Assembly (NCBI GenBank): GCA_021733985.1
Contig: JAIPJT010000006.1
Coordinates: forward strand, 1 to 64,000
Reading direction: 5' to 3'
Length of the DNA stretch: 64,000 nt
Origin: Victivallales bacterium
GTDB lineage: Bacteria > Verrucomicrobiota > Lentisphaeria > Victivallales > GWF2-38-69
The notes under the pieces are model-generated. The model did no database searches. It was not told the origin of the DNA and saw only the letters and a program-made list of their open reading frames with translations. Below are positions 1 through 9,719 of this stretch, piece by piece (position 1 is the stretch's first letter; every line of letters starts with the position of its first letter). The position numbers and the translations under genes are program-made.

Positions 1-591
1 AAATTGGTATTATGTTACCAGTTTTTATCCATAAAATACAGGCAACAACTTCAATATTTGTCTTTAAAATTTTCTTTAAAAAACAACTTTATGAGAAAAT
101 TTTAAAGACAACTCGTGCTATACCCGATATAATGAATTACAGATTTTTATGATGAACCGAAAATATTCACCACCAACTTGTGCAATTGATAAATGCCTTT
201 CTCCGCCATGATTTAGTTCGTCCATAGTATAATATTTTCTTTTATCATGGCTTTTATATTTTCTTTGTTGTGCATAAACTGATTATGAGTTTTTATGTCC
301 AGAGGTATAAAGTTGTCTCTTGAACAACATATATGTTATCGAAGGCAACATGAAATATAAAATTCCCTTAAATAACCACTTTTTTTTTATACATGTTATA
401 ATCTTGCCTTAATTTTAATTTATGGATTAAAAATCAAAAAATGAATAATTTAATAAAAGGTTAACCAATTCTTAGAATAATTGCAGGTTGTACGAGGATT
501 AATGTAACTGTCAAATTTGCAGTAGTTTAGTCTTATGTTTTGTAACTGTGTTATGCATCATTCACTTTAAAGAGGGAGGACTCGGGTCATA
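1..591. other. AT-rich intergenic region with possible decayed ORF
   Basis: No open gene is visible in the first 591 bases. On the minus strand, roughly 290 down to 120, one frame stays open for about 45 codons and ends in a stop; it reads like coding sequence (for example the stretch DELNHGGERHLSIAQVGG) but I do not recognise the family and see no start. It may be the 3' remnant of a lost gene. The last ~40 bases carry the AGAGGGAGGA ribosome binding site of the permease that follows. No RNA gene or clear promoter was identified. Confidence 0.4.
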
Positions 592-1926
592 ATGAATGCT
601 GGAATCAGTAAGATTGAGAACGCTTGTGATGAGAATGTTTATGTGGAGACTCCAGAACACTCGCATCCGGGTGTAATGACAAAGGCTACTTATAGAAGAG
701 AAACAAATAAGTTGGCTTTAACTTTTTTTGGGACTGCAATTGGTGCAGGTCTATTATATCTACCTGTCCAGGCAGGTGCGGCTGGTTTATTATTGTCGCT
801 GCTTGGAATGATTGTAATGTATCCTATTACCTATTATTGTCAGAAATATTTTGTTTCTATGATGACAAATGCGGAGAATAATTCAAGTATTGCAGATGCT
901 GTAGGAGAATTTTTAGGCGATAAGATCAAGAACTTTTTTAATATAGTTTGGATATTAATGCTTTTGGCCGGATTAATATCATATGGTACCGGTCTGGTAG
1001 CTAATCTTGCAGAATTTATAGGTAAAGCCGGAATTACAAATATTCAACTTGATGGTAATGTTTATTTTATCGTAGCTATAATTGGTACATTGACAGTTTT
1101 GGCATTATTTTCGGATAAATTTATTATCAATTTAATTCAAAGAGCAACGATTGGACTTATAATAGTTATTGCTATAATTTGTCTGTTATTTATACCATTT
1201 TGGAATATCAATAATTTATTTGCCTACCATTATACACTCCACAGTGTTATTAAAAGTTCATTTTTAATGGCGCCAATTCTTTTGTTTGCAGTTATTTATT
1301 ACTGTGCAATGCCTTCCTGCGTTTCATATGTAAAAAAAGAATATAAATTATTACCTATGAAACAGGTAGAAAAAGTTTTACATACTGCAACAATTAAGGG
1401 CTCTTTACTACTTAGCTTTTTCACTGCATTATTTGTCTTTTCATTGGGAATATCTCTTTCTCCTGAAAGTTTGAGTTATGCATTACATCATAATCTTTCA
1501 GCATTGGCTGTAATCAGTCAAAGTTTTCCCGGGACATCTGCCATATACTTAAAAATTCTAATATTCTTAGGGTATGCAATGACTATAATTGCATTAGTTA
1601 CAACATATTACGGTGTGCAGTTAGGATTAATTGAGGGACTTGTATTTAGACTCAAATTTATACATGCCTCATATAAAGTAAAAAAGAATATTGTAATAAT
1701 AACAGTAAATTTAATATATGTAATTGTTATTATTTTTAACTTCAGCGTACTAAAGATTTTAGGACTTATTGTAATACCTTCGATAGCACTTTTAGTATTT
1801 GTTATACCTACAATTATTATTTTTAAAACTCCGAAGTTAAAAAAATATCGTAAGGCAAGTTGTGTTATTGTTGGGATTGCAGGACTATTCAATATTTTCT
1901 CTTATATGCTGGGACTAATTTTTTAA
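592..1926 (+). CDS. HAAAP-family amino-acid permease
   Basis: Integral inner-membrane transporter of the hydroxy/aromatic amino acid permease family (relatives: SdaC, TdcC, Mtr, TyrP), expected to import an amino acid by ion symport. The first membrane helix carries the family-like motif FFGTAIGAGLLYLPVQAG near residue 45, and about eleven hydrophobic helices follow, in line with the usual 400-450 residues. The first ~35 residues are a polar cytoplasmic tail. AGAGGGAGGA lies upstream of the ATG. The amidohydrolase gene follows after 18 bases, so the two are probably co-transcribed and the substrate may be delivered to that enzyme. By eye the pair is more AT-rich than the cluster downstream. 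Substrate is not predictable from sequence. Confidence 0.85.
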   Translation: MNAGISKIENACDENVYVETPEHSHPGVMTKATYRRETNKLALTFFGTAIGAGLLYLPVQAGAAGLLLSLLGMIVMYPITYYCQKYFVSMMTNAENNSSIADAVGEFLGDKIKNFFNIVWILMLLAGLISYGTGLVANLAEFIGKAGITNIQLDGNVYFIVAIIGTLTVLALFSDKFIINLIQRATIGLIIVIAIICLLFIPFWNINNLFAYHYTLHSVIKSSFLMAPILLFAVIYYCAMPSCVSYVKKEYKLLPMKQVEKVLHTATIKGSLLLSFFTALFVFSLGISLSPESLSYALHHNLSALAVISQSFPGTSAIYLKILIFLGYAMTIIALVTTYYGVQLGLIEGLVFRLKFIHASYKVKKNIVIITVNLIYVIVIIFNFSVLKILGLIVIPSIALLVFVIPTIIIFKTPKLKKYRKASCVIVGIAGLFNIFSYMLGLIF

Positions 1927-1944
1927 ATATTGTAGGAGTATTAA

Positions 1945-3138
1945 ATGGAACATAAATATGAAATACCGCTTTTATATGATAGACATAATCATGTAGGCTT
2001 TTACGCTGCTCTAACAAATTGTCTAGATGTTAGACATGACAAAGATTATGATAATGTTATCAAAACAATAAAAAAGCTTCCGAATAAAATGAACCTTGTT
2101 ATGGGGTGGACATTTCTTGATTACAATAATGAAGATATTGAATCTTTGCCGCCGGTCCTAATATGTGATCAGATGTTGCATTCTTTTATCATTAATAAAA
2201 AGGGCAAAGAAATTTTAATTAAAGAGAACGCAGCTTTTGTTGAAAATGTTGATAATTCAGAATGGATTGAAAAAAAATTACCCTCAATTTTAACTTTGAT
2301 ACCTAGAATACAGGGAATTACTGAACAGGATATGGTTGAGTTTTTTTACAAATTAGAGGAAAATGGAATTTATTCAACAGACGATATGTTAGCAATCGAT
2401 AATGAGTATGTTGCTCTTGTAAAAAATGGGAAATTTGCAAATCGTTGCAGACTGTGGGCTGATCATGAAACATATAATAACTTAAGTCCAGAAAACAAGA
2501 AAAAAATTGCTGGAATAAAAATTTTCCTAGATGGTGCGCTAGGGCCAGAAACTGCAGCTACAAGAGGCTATGTTTCCGGAAAAAATGGTTTGCTTTTGTA
2601 TTCTGATGATGAGCTTCAGCAAGTCTTAACGTTTATTAGTAATGAGAGACTGCCTGTAGCAATACATTCTGTTGGAGAGCGTGGTATTGAGCAACTGTTG
2701 AATATTCTTGAAAGTAGTTCTCTTCCAATTCCATATATTAGGGTTGAACATGCAATGTTTATCACAGAAGATATTGCAAGAAGATGTAAAAAAGCTAACA
2801 TAATTCTTTCAATGCAGCCTAATTTTTCATTTGATTCATTACTTTTCAAAGGAAAATTGACAGATGAACATTTAGAACAAAATAATCCTTTTAGAATGTT
2901 AATAGATAAAGTTGGTTATGCTCCCGGAGAAGATATGTTTTTTAGCTCAGATGGCATGCCATATGGAGTTAAAGCTGCATTGGAAAGTTCACTATTTCCA
3001 CCTTTTTCAGGTCAGATATTAACTTTGGATGAAATGGTGAAAGGTTATTGCATTGAAGATAAATCAAAAGGTACAATACAATTTAATATTGAAAATAATA
3101 AGTTTTGTGATCTGATGGTTCAAATAAGTATAGGCTAA
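1945..3138 (+). CDS. Amidohydrolase family 3 (YtcJ-like) metal-dependent hydrolase
   Basis: Cytosolic TIM-barrel hydrolase. All expected metal-site motifs of the amidohydrolase superfamily are visible: HNH near the N-terminus (RHNHVGFY), the lysine that would be carbamylated in GIKIFLDGALGP, His in AIHSVGERG, His in RVEHAMF, and Asp in SSDGMPYG. At 397 residues it is shorter than typical YtcJ-like enzymes of about 520-550. It starts almost at the HxH motif, so the N-terminal beta-sandwich half and C-terminal tail are reduced. The start is supported by GGAG 8 bases before the ATG. It directly follows the permease, suggesting hydrolysis of an imported or derived amide. The natural substrate is unknown. 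Confidence 0.85.
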   Translation: MEHKYEIPLLYDRHNHVGFYAALTNCLDVRHDKDYDNVIKTIKKLPNKMNLVMGWTFLDYNNEDIESLPPVLICDQMLHSFIINKKGKEILIKENAAFVENVDNSEWIEKKLPSILTLIPRIQGITEQDMVEFFYKLEENGIYSTDDMLAIDNEYVALVKNGKFANRCRLWADHETYNNLSPENKKKIAGIKIFLDGALGPETAATRGYVSGKNGLLLYSDDELQQVLTFISNERLPVAIHSVGERGIEQLLNILESSSLPIPYIRVEHAMFITEDIARRCKKANIILSMQPNFSFDSLLFKGKLTDEHLEQNNPFRMLIDKVGYAPGEDMFFSSDGMPYGVKAALESSLFPPFSGQILTLDEMVKGYCIEDKSKGTIQFNIENNKFCDLMVQISIG

Positions 3139-3477
3139 GACTTTTACACTTAATTTAATTCTTCCCATTTTTGAAAAATATTAGATATAAAAGACGGTAG
3201 CTTAAAAAGGTTACTTGTATCCCGGATTATTTCAATATGTTTTAATTACTAATTCTCGACCTTATCATTCGATACAGGTCATACCGTATGGTGTGATGGA
3301 TAAATAAATTAAATCGGCTTTTGTATACATTTTTTGGGTTTAATCCGCCACTGCATTCTCTACAAGTTTAAATCTATATATAGGACAGATTTTATATAGA
3401 ACCTTGAATTCCTTCTGTCTATGGAATAACATAATATTAATTCGCAATCACTCTAATTTTCCCGGAGTATTAAAAAT
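3139..3477. other. Intergenic region holding a dispersed repeat end
   Basis: No gene in these 339 bases. Half of it is repeat copy A (see separate entry), which matches an IS630-type element end at 45 kb. The last bases contain CCCGGAG, the ribosome binding site of the next gene. I see no convincing terminator for the amidohydrolase. Confidence 0.6.
3161..3328 (+). repeat. Dispersed repeat copy A (solo IS630-type end)
   Basis: About 168 bases that match, in inverted orientation and at roughly 90 percent by eye, the sequence 45159-45324 beside the broken transposase. Shared blocks include CTTCCCATTTTTGAAAAATA, CTTATCATTCGATACAGGTC and GTGTGATGGATAAATAAA. No transposase sequence is attached here, so this is a solo end or a MITE-like derivative. 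Confidence 0.85.
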
Positions 3478-6400
3478 ATGAGAACAGATAAGAATAAAAT
3501 TCACACAAGTGATTTAGTTAAAATATATGGCTATGATAAAAGATTTGCCATAGACAAATATGAATTCAAGGATATATCTTACCAGGACCTTATGCGTGAA
3601 CGCATTATTAATGTCCTGTTGATATGTTCAAATTATGATGCATTTATGCTGGAGGAAGATGGACGTATCAATGAAAAAATTTTTCTGGAATACACCTCTT
3701 ACAACCTCCGTTACCCCCCTCAGTTTACACACGCCCGTTCTTCTAATAAGGCTTTTAAACTTTTAAAAGAAAAAGACTTTGACCTGGTAATAACTATGCT
3801 TAATGTCGGCAAAATTGATGCTTTTGCCATGGCAAAAGAAGTTAAATCCAGATATGCCGATATACCTATAGTCGTTCTTACACATTTTTCCCGTGAAGTA
3901 ACTTTGAAACTGGCTAATGAAGATATGAGTGCAATAGATTATATTTTCTGCTGGCTTGGTAATACCAGCCTTCTTCTGGGAATAATTAAACTTATGGAAG
4001 ATAAAATGAACGCTGATTTTGATGTTAAACAGAAAGGCGTTCAGGCTATTCTGCTTGTAGAGGATTCTGTAAGGTATTACTCCTCATATTTGCCAATAAT
4101 TTATCAGGTGATATTTGACCAATCAAGAGAACTGATGTCAGAAGGACTCAATGAACACCAAAAAACAATGCGTATGAGGGCCAGGCCTAAAATCCTCCTG
4201 GCAAAAACTTTTGAAGATGCAGTTGAACTTTATAAAAAATATAAGGATGAGCTCTTAGGGGTTATTTCCGATGTTTCTTATTGTGCCCATGGAAAAATGG
4301 ATAAACAGGCCGGCATTAAACTTGCCCGCCTTATAAGACATGACAGCGAAGATATGCCTATACTGCTCCAGTCCTCAGATAAATGGGATCAAAGTGTACT
4401 GGATAAAATAAAAGTCAGAATGGTCGATAAATATTCTAAAACACTCCTTGTTGAACTTAAACAATACATAAAAGATAATTACGGTTTTGGAGACTTTGTA
4501 TTCCGGGATCCTGAAACAGGAAAGGAATTAGACAAAGCAGAAAATCTTAATGCTATGCAGGAAAAAATGGGGCAGGTTGATATTAAATCACTGATATATC
4601 ACACTTCCCATAATCATTTTTCCCGCTGGCTGAAAGCCAGAGCACTTTTCTCGATCGCTGATCTTATAGCTCCATGGAGAAATAAAGATTTTCGCAATGA
4701 TGAAGAACACAGACAGTTTCTTATTAAAACAATAGAAAACTACCGCAGAAAAAAAGGACGCGGAATAATAGCCAGTCATATTGATGAATATGCAATATTT
4801 ACCCGGCTCGGGGAAGGCCAGCTCGGCGGTAAAGCCAGAGGCCTTGCTTTCATAGATTCCTTCATACAGAAACATAATTTAATGTTTAAATGGGAAAATG
4901 TGATGGTTGCAATTCCCAGAACTTATGTATTGGCAACAGACTTATTTGATGAATTTATGGAAGAGAATTCCTTATATGAGTATGCCCTTTCGGATGCACC
5001 GGACGAAAAAATCCTGGAACGCTTTTCTGCTTCGGAACTACCCGGACGAACAAAAAAATATGTAAAAAAGCTTTGTGAAGTTATTAAATCACCAATAGCT
5101 GTGCGTTCCTCAAGTCTTCTTGAAGACAGCTACTACCAGCCATTTGCCGGTGTATACTCCACTTTTATGATACCGAATAACCATAACAAGTTCGAAATCA
5201 GGTGTTCGCAGCTTGAACAGGCAATCAAAAGTGTCTATGCATCTGTATTTCTCAAAGAAAGCAAAGCTTATATATCTGCTACATCCAATGTAATTGACGA
5301 AGAAAAAATGGGAGTTGTTATACAGGCTATTTCAGGCGGAAAATACGGTAACAGGTTTTACCCGGCAATATCAGGTGTAGCCCGTTCTGTCAATTTCTAT
5401 CCGATTGAGCCTGAAAAAAGCAGCGACGGAATAGCCAATATTGCATTCGGATTCGGAAAAACTATCGTGGACGGTGGAATATCACTGAGATTCTGTCCAA
5501 AATATCCGAAAAAAATACTTCAGCTTTCACAGCCTGAATATGCACTCAGCGATACCCAGAAGGAATTTTATGCCCTTGATCTTGACCCTGATAAATTTCA
5601 TTCATCCCTTGATGAAACCGTAAATCTTAACAAACTCAAAGTTAGAAAAGCAGAAAAGGACAGAGCCCTAAAATTAGTAGCATCAACATTTGATTACCAT
5701 GACCAAGTATTGCGCGACGGCATGCATGAAGGCGGCAAAAAACTAATTACTTTTTCTAATGTACTGAAGTATAACTCATTTCCCCTGGCAGATATTCTGC
5801 AGAAACTTCTTCTTATCGGACAGAAGGAAATGAATATTCATGTGGAGATAGAATTTGCGGTGAATCTTGATGTCCCGCGCGGAAAACCTATATTGTTCCA
5901 TTTCCTCCAGATCAGGCCTGTCGTCGAAGCAGAAGAAAAAAATGATATAGATATTGATAATTTTACTGAAGACGAAGTAATTATATCATCCGACCTTACT
6001 CTCGGAAACGGTGTAATTGATAATGTATGCGATGTTGTCTACGTAAAACCGGAAGTTTTTGATCCTGCAAAAACCAAGCAAATAGCAGAGATAATAGATA
6101 AAATAAATTCTGAGTTTATTGCAGAAAAGAAAAATTACATACTAATAGGCCCCGGCCGCTGGGGTTCGACAGACCCATGGCTCGGAGTTCCCGTTAAATG
6201 GTCCCAGATTTCAGCTGCCAGGCTTATTATAGAATCAGGACTGAAAGGCTTTCAGATTGATCCAAGCCAGGGAACACATTTTTTCCAGAACCTTACATCT
6301 TTTAATGTAGGTTATTTCACAATAAACCCCTTTAATAATGACGGGTATTATGATGTTGAGTATCTTAACAGCAAGAAGGAAGTCTATGAAGATAACTACG

Positions 6401-6495
6401 TCCGCCATGTCCGTTTTGAAAGCCCTGCAATTATAAAAATTGATGGAAAAAAGAAAAAAGGCGTTGTTTACAAGCCTGAAAAATGTATTAAATAA
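3478..6495 (+). CDS. Receiver-like / PPDK N-terminal domain protein, copy 1
   Basis: 1005 residues. Residues ~44-175 look like a response-regulator fold, but the usual phosphoacceptor position reads DLVITML, without the Asp. A second receiver-like region lies at ~188-345 (AILLVEDSV ... LLGVISDVS, Asp retained). From ~440 to ~830 there is a PEP-synthase/PPDK-type ATP-binding domain with GQLGGKARGLAFIDS and IAVRSSSLLEDSYYQPFAGVY. A conserved tail contains GPGRWGSTDPWLG at ~890. The phosphohistidine and PEP-binding domains of true PEP synthase are absent, so it is probably not a complete dikinase. Related proteins are known as PEP/pyruvate-binding-domain proteins of unknown function. Start supported by GGAG. 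A near-identical paralogue follows 46 bases later. Confidence 0.8.
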   Translation: MRTDKNKIHTSDLVKIYGYDKRFAIDKYEFKDISYQDLMRERIINVLLICSNYDAFMLEEDGRINEKIFLEYTSYNLRYPPQFTHARSSNKAFKLLKEKDFDLVITMLNVGKIDAFAMAKEVKSRYADIPIVVLTHFSREVTLKLANEDMSAIDYIFCWLGNTSLLLGIIKLMEDKMNADFDVKQKGVQAILLVEDSVRYYSSYLPIIYQVIFDQSRELMSEGLNEHQKTMRMRARPKILLAKTFEDAVELYKKYKDELLGVISDVSYCAHGKMDKQAGIKLARLIRHDSEDMPILLQSSDKWDQSVLDKIKVRMVDKYSKTLLVELKQYIKDNYGFGDFVFRDPETGKELDKAENLNAMQEKMGQVDIKSLIYHTSHNHFSRWLKARALFSIADLIAPWRNKDFRNDEEHRQFLIKTIENYRRKKGRGIIASHIDEYAIFTRLGEGQLGGKARGLAFIDSFIQKHNLMFKWENVMVAIPRTYVLATDLFDEFMEENSLYEYALSDAPDEKILERFSASELPGRTKKYVKKLCEVIKSPIAVRSSSLLEDSYYQPFAGVYSTFMIPNNHNKFEIRCSQLEQAIKSVYASVFLKESKAYISATSNVIDEEKMGVVIQAISGGKYGNRFYPAISGVARSVNFYPIEPEKSSDGIANIAFGFGKTIVDGGISLRFCPKYPKKILQLSQPEYALSDTQKEFYALDLDPDKFHSSLDETVNLNKLKVRKAEKDRALKLVASTFDYHDQVLRDGMHEGGKKLITFSNVLKYNSFPLADILQKLLLIGQKEMNIHVEIEFAVNLDVPRGKPILFHFLQIRPVVEAEEKNDIDIDNFTEDEVIISSDLTLGNGVIDNVCDVVYVKPEVFDPAKTKQIAEIIDKINSEFIAEKKNYILIGPGRWGSTDPWLGVPVKWSQISAARLIIESGLKGFQIDPSQGTHFFQNLTSFNVGYFTINPFNNDGYYDVEYLNSKKEVYEDNYVRHVRFESPAIIKIDGKKKKGVVYKPEKCIK

Positions 6496-6541
6496 TTATT
6501 AGATGTAGCTTTACATATATTTTATTTTACTGGAGTTTTAT

Positions 6542-9500
6542 ATGACTACACAGAAAAAAGGTCGAGCTTTTAAAAATCAAAAAGAACAAAGCGGTCACAG
6601 ATTGCTTGAAACAGATAAGTATGATTTCAAAGAAGTAACTTACCAGGAACTTATGCGTAAACGCATTATTAATGTTTTACTGATATGTTCAAACCATGAT
6701 GCATTTATGCTCGAAGAAGACGGCAGAATTAATGAAAAAATATTTTTAGAATATACTTCTTATAATCTGAGATATCCACCGCGATTCACCCATGCCCGGT
6801 CTTCTGAAAAAGCTTATAAGCTACTGGAGGAAAAAGACTTTGATTTAGTAATAACAATGCTTAATATCGGTAACATTGATGCCTTTGAGATGGCCAAACA
6901 AGTTAAATCAAAACATGCTGATATACCAATAGTTGTCCTTACCCATTTTTCTCGCGAAGTATCAATAAAACTTGCTAATGAAGATATGAGCTCTATAGAT
7001 CATGTCTTCTGCTGGTTAGGGAATACAGCTTTGCTTTTAGGAATTATAAAGCTTATAGAAGATAGAATGAATGCTGATTTGGATGTTGAAATTAAAGGCA
7101 TCCCGGCAATACTTCTTGTTGAAGATTCCGTAAGATTTTATTCCTCCTACCTTCCAGCCTTTTATAAAACAATATTTGAACAGAGTCAGGAACTCGTAAG
7201 CGAAGGCCTGAATGCCCACCAGAAAAACCTGCGTATGCGTGCCAGGCCTAAAGTGCTTCTGGCCAAAACATTTGAAGACGCAGTTGAACTCTATGAAAAA
7301 TATCAGGAGGATCTTTTAGGATTAATTTCCGATAAGTCATACCCACGAGAAGGCAAAATGGATAAAGAAGCCGGAATAAGATTGGCCCGTTTAATAAGAA
7401 AAAACAATAAAAGTATACCTATTTTAATACAGACTTCCGATTCATGGGAAAAGAAAATGGAAGAAGAGTTACAAATTGATTTTGTAAATAAATTTTCTAA
7501 AACTCTTCTTGTTGAATTAAGACAGTATATCAGACAGAATTACGGATTCGGAGACTTTGTATTTATAGATCCCGTTGCAAAAAAAGTTATAGCAAGAGCC
7601 CGAAATCTAAATGAGCTTCAGGAAGTGATCGAAACAGTTGATTCAAAATCTCTTCTCTGGCACGGAGCACGTAACCATTTTTCCCACTGGCTGAAAGCCA
7701 GAGCGCTTTTTGCACTCTCTGACTTACTTGCCCCAATAAAACTTGAAGATTTTAATAATCTCGAAGAAATGAGGAATTATATGACCAACGCTATAGCAAA
7801 TTACCGAAAAACTAAAGGCCGCGGAATAATAGCCAGCCATATCGATGAATATGCAATATTTACCAGACTTGGAGAAGGCCAGCTTGGAGGTAAAGCCAGA
7901 GGTCTAGCTTTCATTGATTCACTGATAAAAAAACATAGAATGGAACACAGGTGGGAAAATGTAATAGTTTCAATACCGAGAACTTTTGTTCTGGCAACTG
8001 ATATGTTCGATGAATTTATGGAACAAAATAAACTTTATGAATATGCCCTTTCTGATGTGCCTGACGAAAATATTATAAAATGCTTTTCAAAAGCTGAACT
8101 GCCAGAGCGTATAAAAAAATATGTAGTAGACATTTGTAAGATAATAAAGACTCCAATTGCTGTTCGTTCATCAAGTCTTCTTGAAGACAGCCACTATCAG
8201 CCCTTTGCCGGAGTTTACTCCACTTTTATGATACCGAACAACCATAGTGAAGCAAAAGTCAGGCATTCCCAGCTCGAGGAGGCAATTAAAAGTGTTTATT
8301 CATCTGTATTTTTAAAGGAAAGTAAAGCATACATTTCAGCTACTTCCAATGTAATTGACGAAGAAAAAATGGGAGTAGTTATACAGTCCATTTCAGGCGG
8401 GAAATACGAGAACAGATTTTATCCTGCTATTTCCGGCGTAGCCCGTTCTATCAACTTCTATCCAATCGAACCTGAAACAAGCACCGATGGAATAGCCAAT
8501 ATAGCCTTAGGATTCGGAAAAACTATTGTAGAAGGCGGAATTTCACTGAGGTTCTGCCCTAAATATCCTAAAAAAATTCTACAGCTCTCACAGCCCGAGT
8601 ATGCTCTAAGCGATACCCAAAAGGAATTTTACGCGCTTGACCTTGACCCGGAAAAGTTCCATTCATCTCTTGATGAGTCTGTAAATCTTCTCAAGCTTAA
8701 GGTTAGAAAAGCTCAGAACGACAAAGCTCTTAAATTCGTAGCGTCAACTTTTGATTATCAGGATCATATATTGCGTGACGGCCTTCATGAAGGAGGTAAA
8801 AAACTTATCACTTTTTCAAATATACTGAAATACAATTCATTTCCACTCGCAGATATACTTCAGAAACTTCTACTCATCGGCCAGAAAGAAATGAATAACC
8901 ATGTGGAAATAGAATTCGCAGTTAACCTCGATGTTCCGGCCGGTAAGCCTAAAGTTTTTCACTTTTTACAGATAAGGCCCGTAGTAGAGGCGGATGAAAA
9001 AAACAATATAGATATTGAAAACTTTAACAAAGAAGATGTTATTGTATCGTGCGATCTTTCTCTCGGTCACGGCATAATTGAAAATATATGCGATATAGTC
9101 TATGTAAAACCGGAAGTTTTTGACCCTGCAAACACTAAACAGATAGCAGAAATAATAGATAAAATTAATTCAAAATTTATAGCAGAAAAGAAGAACTACA
9201 TACTTATAGGCCCGGGACGCTGGGGTTCGACAGATCCGTGGCTCGGCATTCCGGTTAAATGGTCCCAGATTTCTGCCGCCAGACTTATAATAGAATCCGG
9301 GCTGAAGGACTTTCAGATCGACCCAAGCCAGGGAACACATTTTTTCCAGAACCTTACCTCTTTCAATATAGGATATTTCACAATAAATCCTTTTAACAAT
9401 GACGGATATTATGATGTAGAATATCTTAACAGCATGAAAGAAGTCTATGAAGACGAATATCTCCGGCATGTCCGTTTCGACAGCCCTGCCGTGATAAAAA

Positions 9501-9550
9501 TTGACGGTAAAAAGAAAAAAGGCGTCATTTATAAACCTGGAAAAAGTTGA
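6542..9550 (+). CDS. Receiver-like / PPDK N-terminal domain protein, copy 2
   Basis: 1002 residues, same architecture as the preceding gene and by eye about four-fifths identical over most of the length. The N-terminal ~25 residues differ. The second receiver-like region again keeps an Asp (LLGLISDKS), and the nucleotide-binding segment (GQLGGKARGLAFIDS, IAVRSSSLLEDSHYQPFAG) and GPGRWGSTDPWLG tail are conserved. Greatest divergence is in the linker around residues 330-420. CTGGAG precedes the ATG and only 46 bases separate the genes, so they are probably one operon produced by tandem duplication. A hairpin at 9585-9605 may end it. Whether both copies are active, and what phosphoryl acceptor they use if any, cannot be told. 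Confidence 0.8.
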   Translation: MTTQKKGRAFKNQKEQSGHRLLETDKYDFKEVTYQELMRKRIINVLLICSNHDAFMLEEDGRINEKIFLEYTSYNLRYPPRFTHARSSEKAYKLLEEKDFDLVITMLNIGNIDAFEMAKQVKSKHADIPIVVLTHFSREVSIKLANEDMSSIDHVFCWLGNTALLLGIIKLIEDRMNADLDVEIKGIPAILLVEDSVRFYSSYLPAFYKTIFEQSQELVSEGLNAHQKNLRMRARPKVLLAKTFEDAVELYEKYQEDLLGLISDKSYPREGKMDKEAGIRLARLIRKNNKSIPILIQTSDSWEKKMEEELQIDFVNKFSKTLLVELRQYIRQNYGFGDFVFIDPVAKKVIARARNLNELQEVIETVDSKSLLWHGARNHFSHWLKARALFALSDLLAPIKLEDFNNLEEMRNYMTNAIANYRKTKGRGIIASHIDEYAIFTRLGEGQLGGKARGLAFIDSLIKKHRMEHRWENVIVSIPRTFVLATDMFDEFMEQNKLYEYALSDVPDENIIKCFSKAELPERIKKYVVDICKIIKTPIAVRSSSLLEDSHYQPFAGVYSTFMIPNNHSEAKVRHSQLEEAIKSVYSSVFLKESKAYISATSNVIDEEKMGVVIQSISGGKYENRFYPAISGVARSINFYPIEPETSTDGIANIALGFGKTIVEGGISLRFCPKYPKKILQLSQPEYALSDTQKEFYALDLDPEKFHSSLDESVNLLKLKVRKAQNDKALKFVASTFDYQDHILRDGLHEGGKKLITFSNILKYNSFPLADILQKLLLIGQKEMNNHVEIEFAVNLDVPAGKPKVFHFLQIRPVVEADEKNNIDIENFNKEDVIVSCDLSLGHGIIENICDIVYVKPEVFDPANTKQIAEIIDKINSKFIAEKKNYILIGPGRWGSTDPWLGIPVKWSQISAARLIIESGLKDFQIDPSQGTHFFQNLTSFNIGYFTINPFNNDGYYDVEYLNSMKEVYEDEYLRHVRFDSPAVIKIDGKKKKGVIYKPGKS

Positions 9551-9584
9551 TGGTTTGGGTCTCAACGTACTCGATAGGATCTAA

Positions 9585-9605
9585 CCCGTTTTTCAGAAAA
9601 ACGGG
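9585..9605 (+). terminator. Possible terminator hairpin after receiver/PPDK pair
   Basis: Perfect 9-bp stem CCCGTTTTT / AAAAACGGG with loop CAG, 35 bases after the stop codon. The tract after it (ATTATCTTT) is only moderately T-rich, so termination is plausible but not certain. It lies between convergent genes. Confidence 0.45.
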
Positions 9606-9719
9606 ATTATCTTTGATGAGTTCGCATAAGGACTTAAATTTTGCCTTCTCGCAAAAAAGCCAAAAACATCTTAAAATAACAGGTTGCATGGTATAACTAC
9701 TTTAAACAATTTATCTCTC

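Noticed and set aside
9170-9565. 131-residue minus-strand ORF
   Set aside because: Antisense shadow of the second receiver/PPDK gene, which has clear conserved motifs on the other strand.
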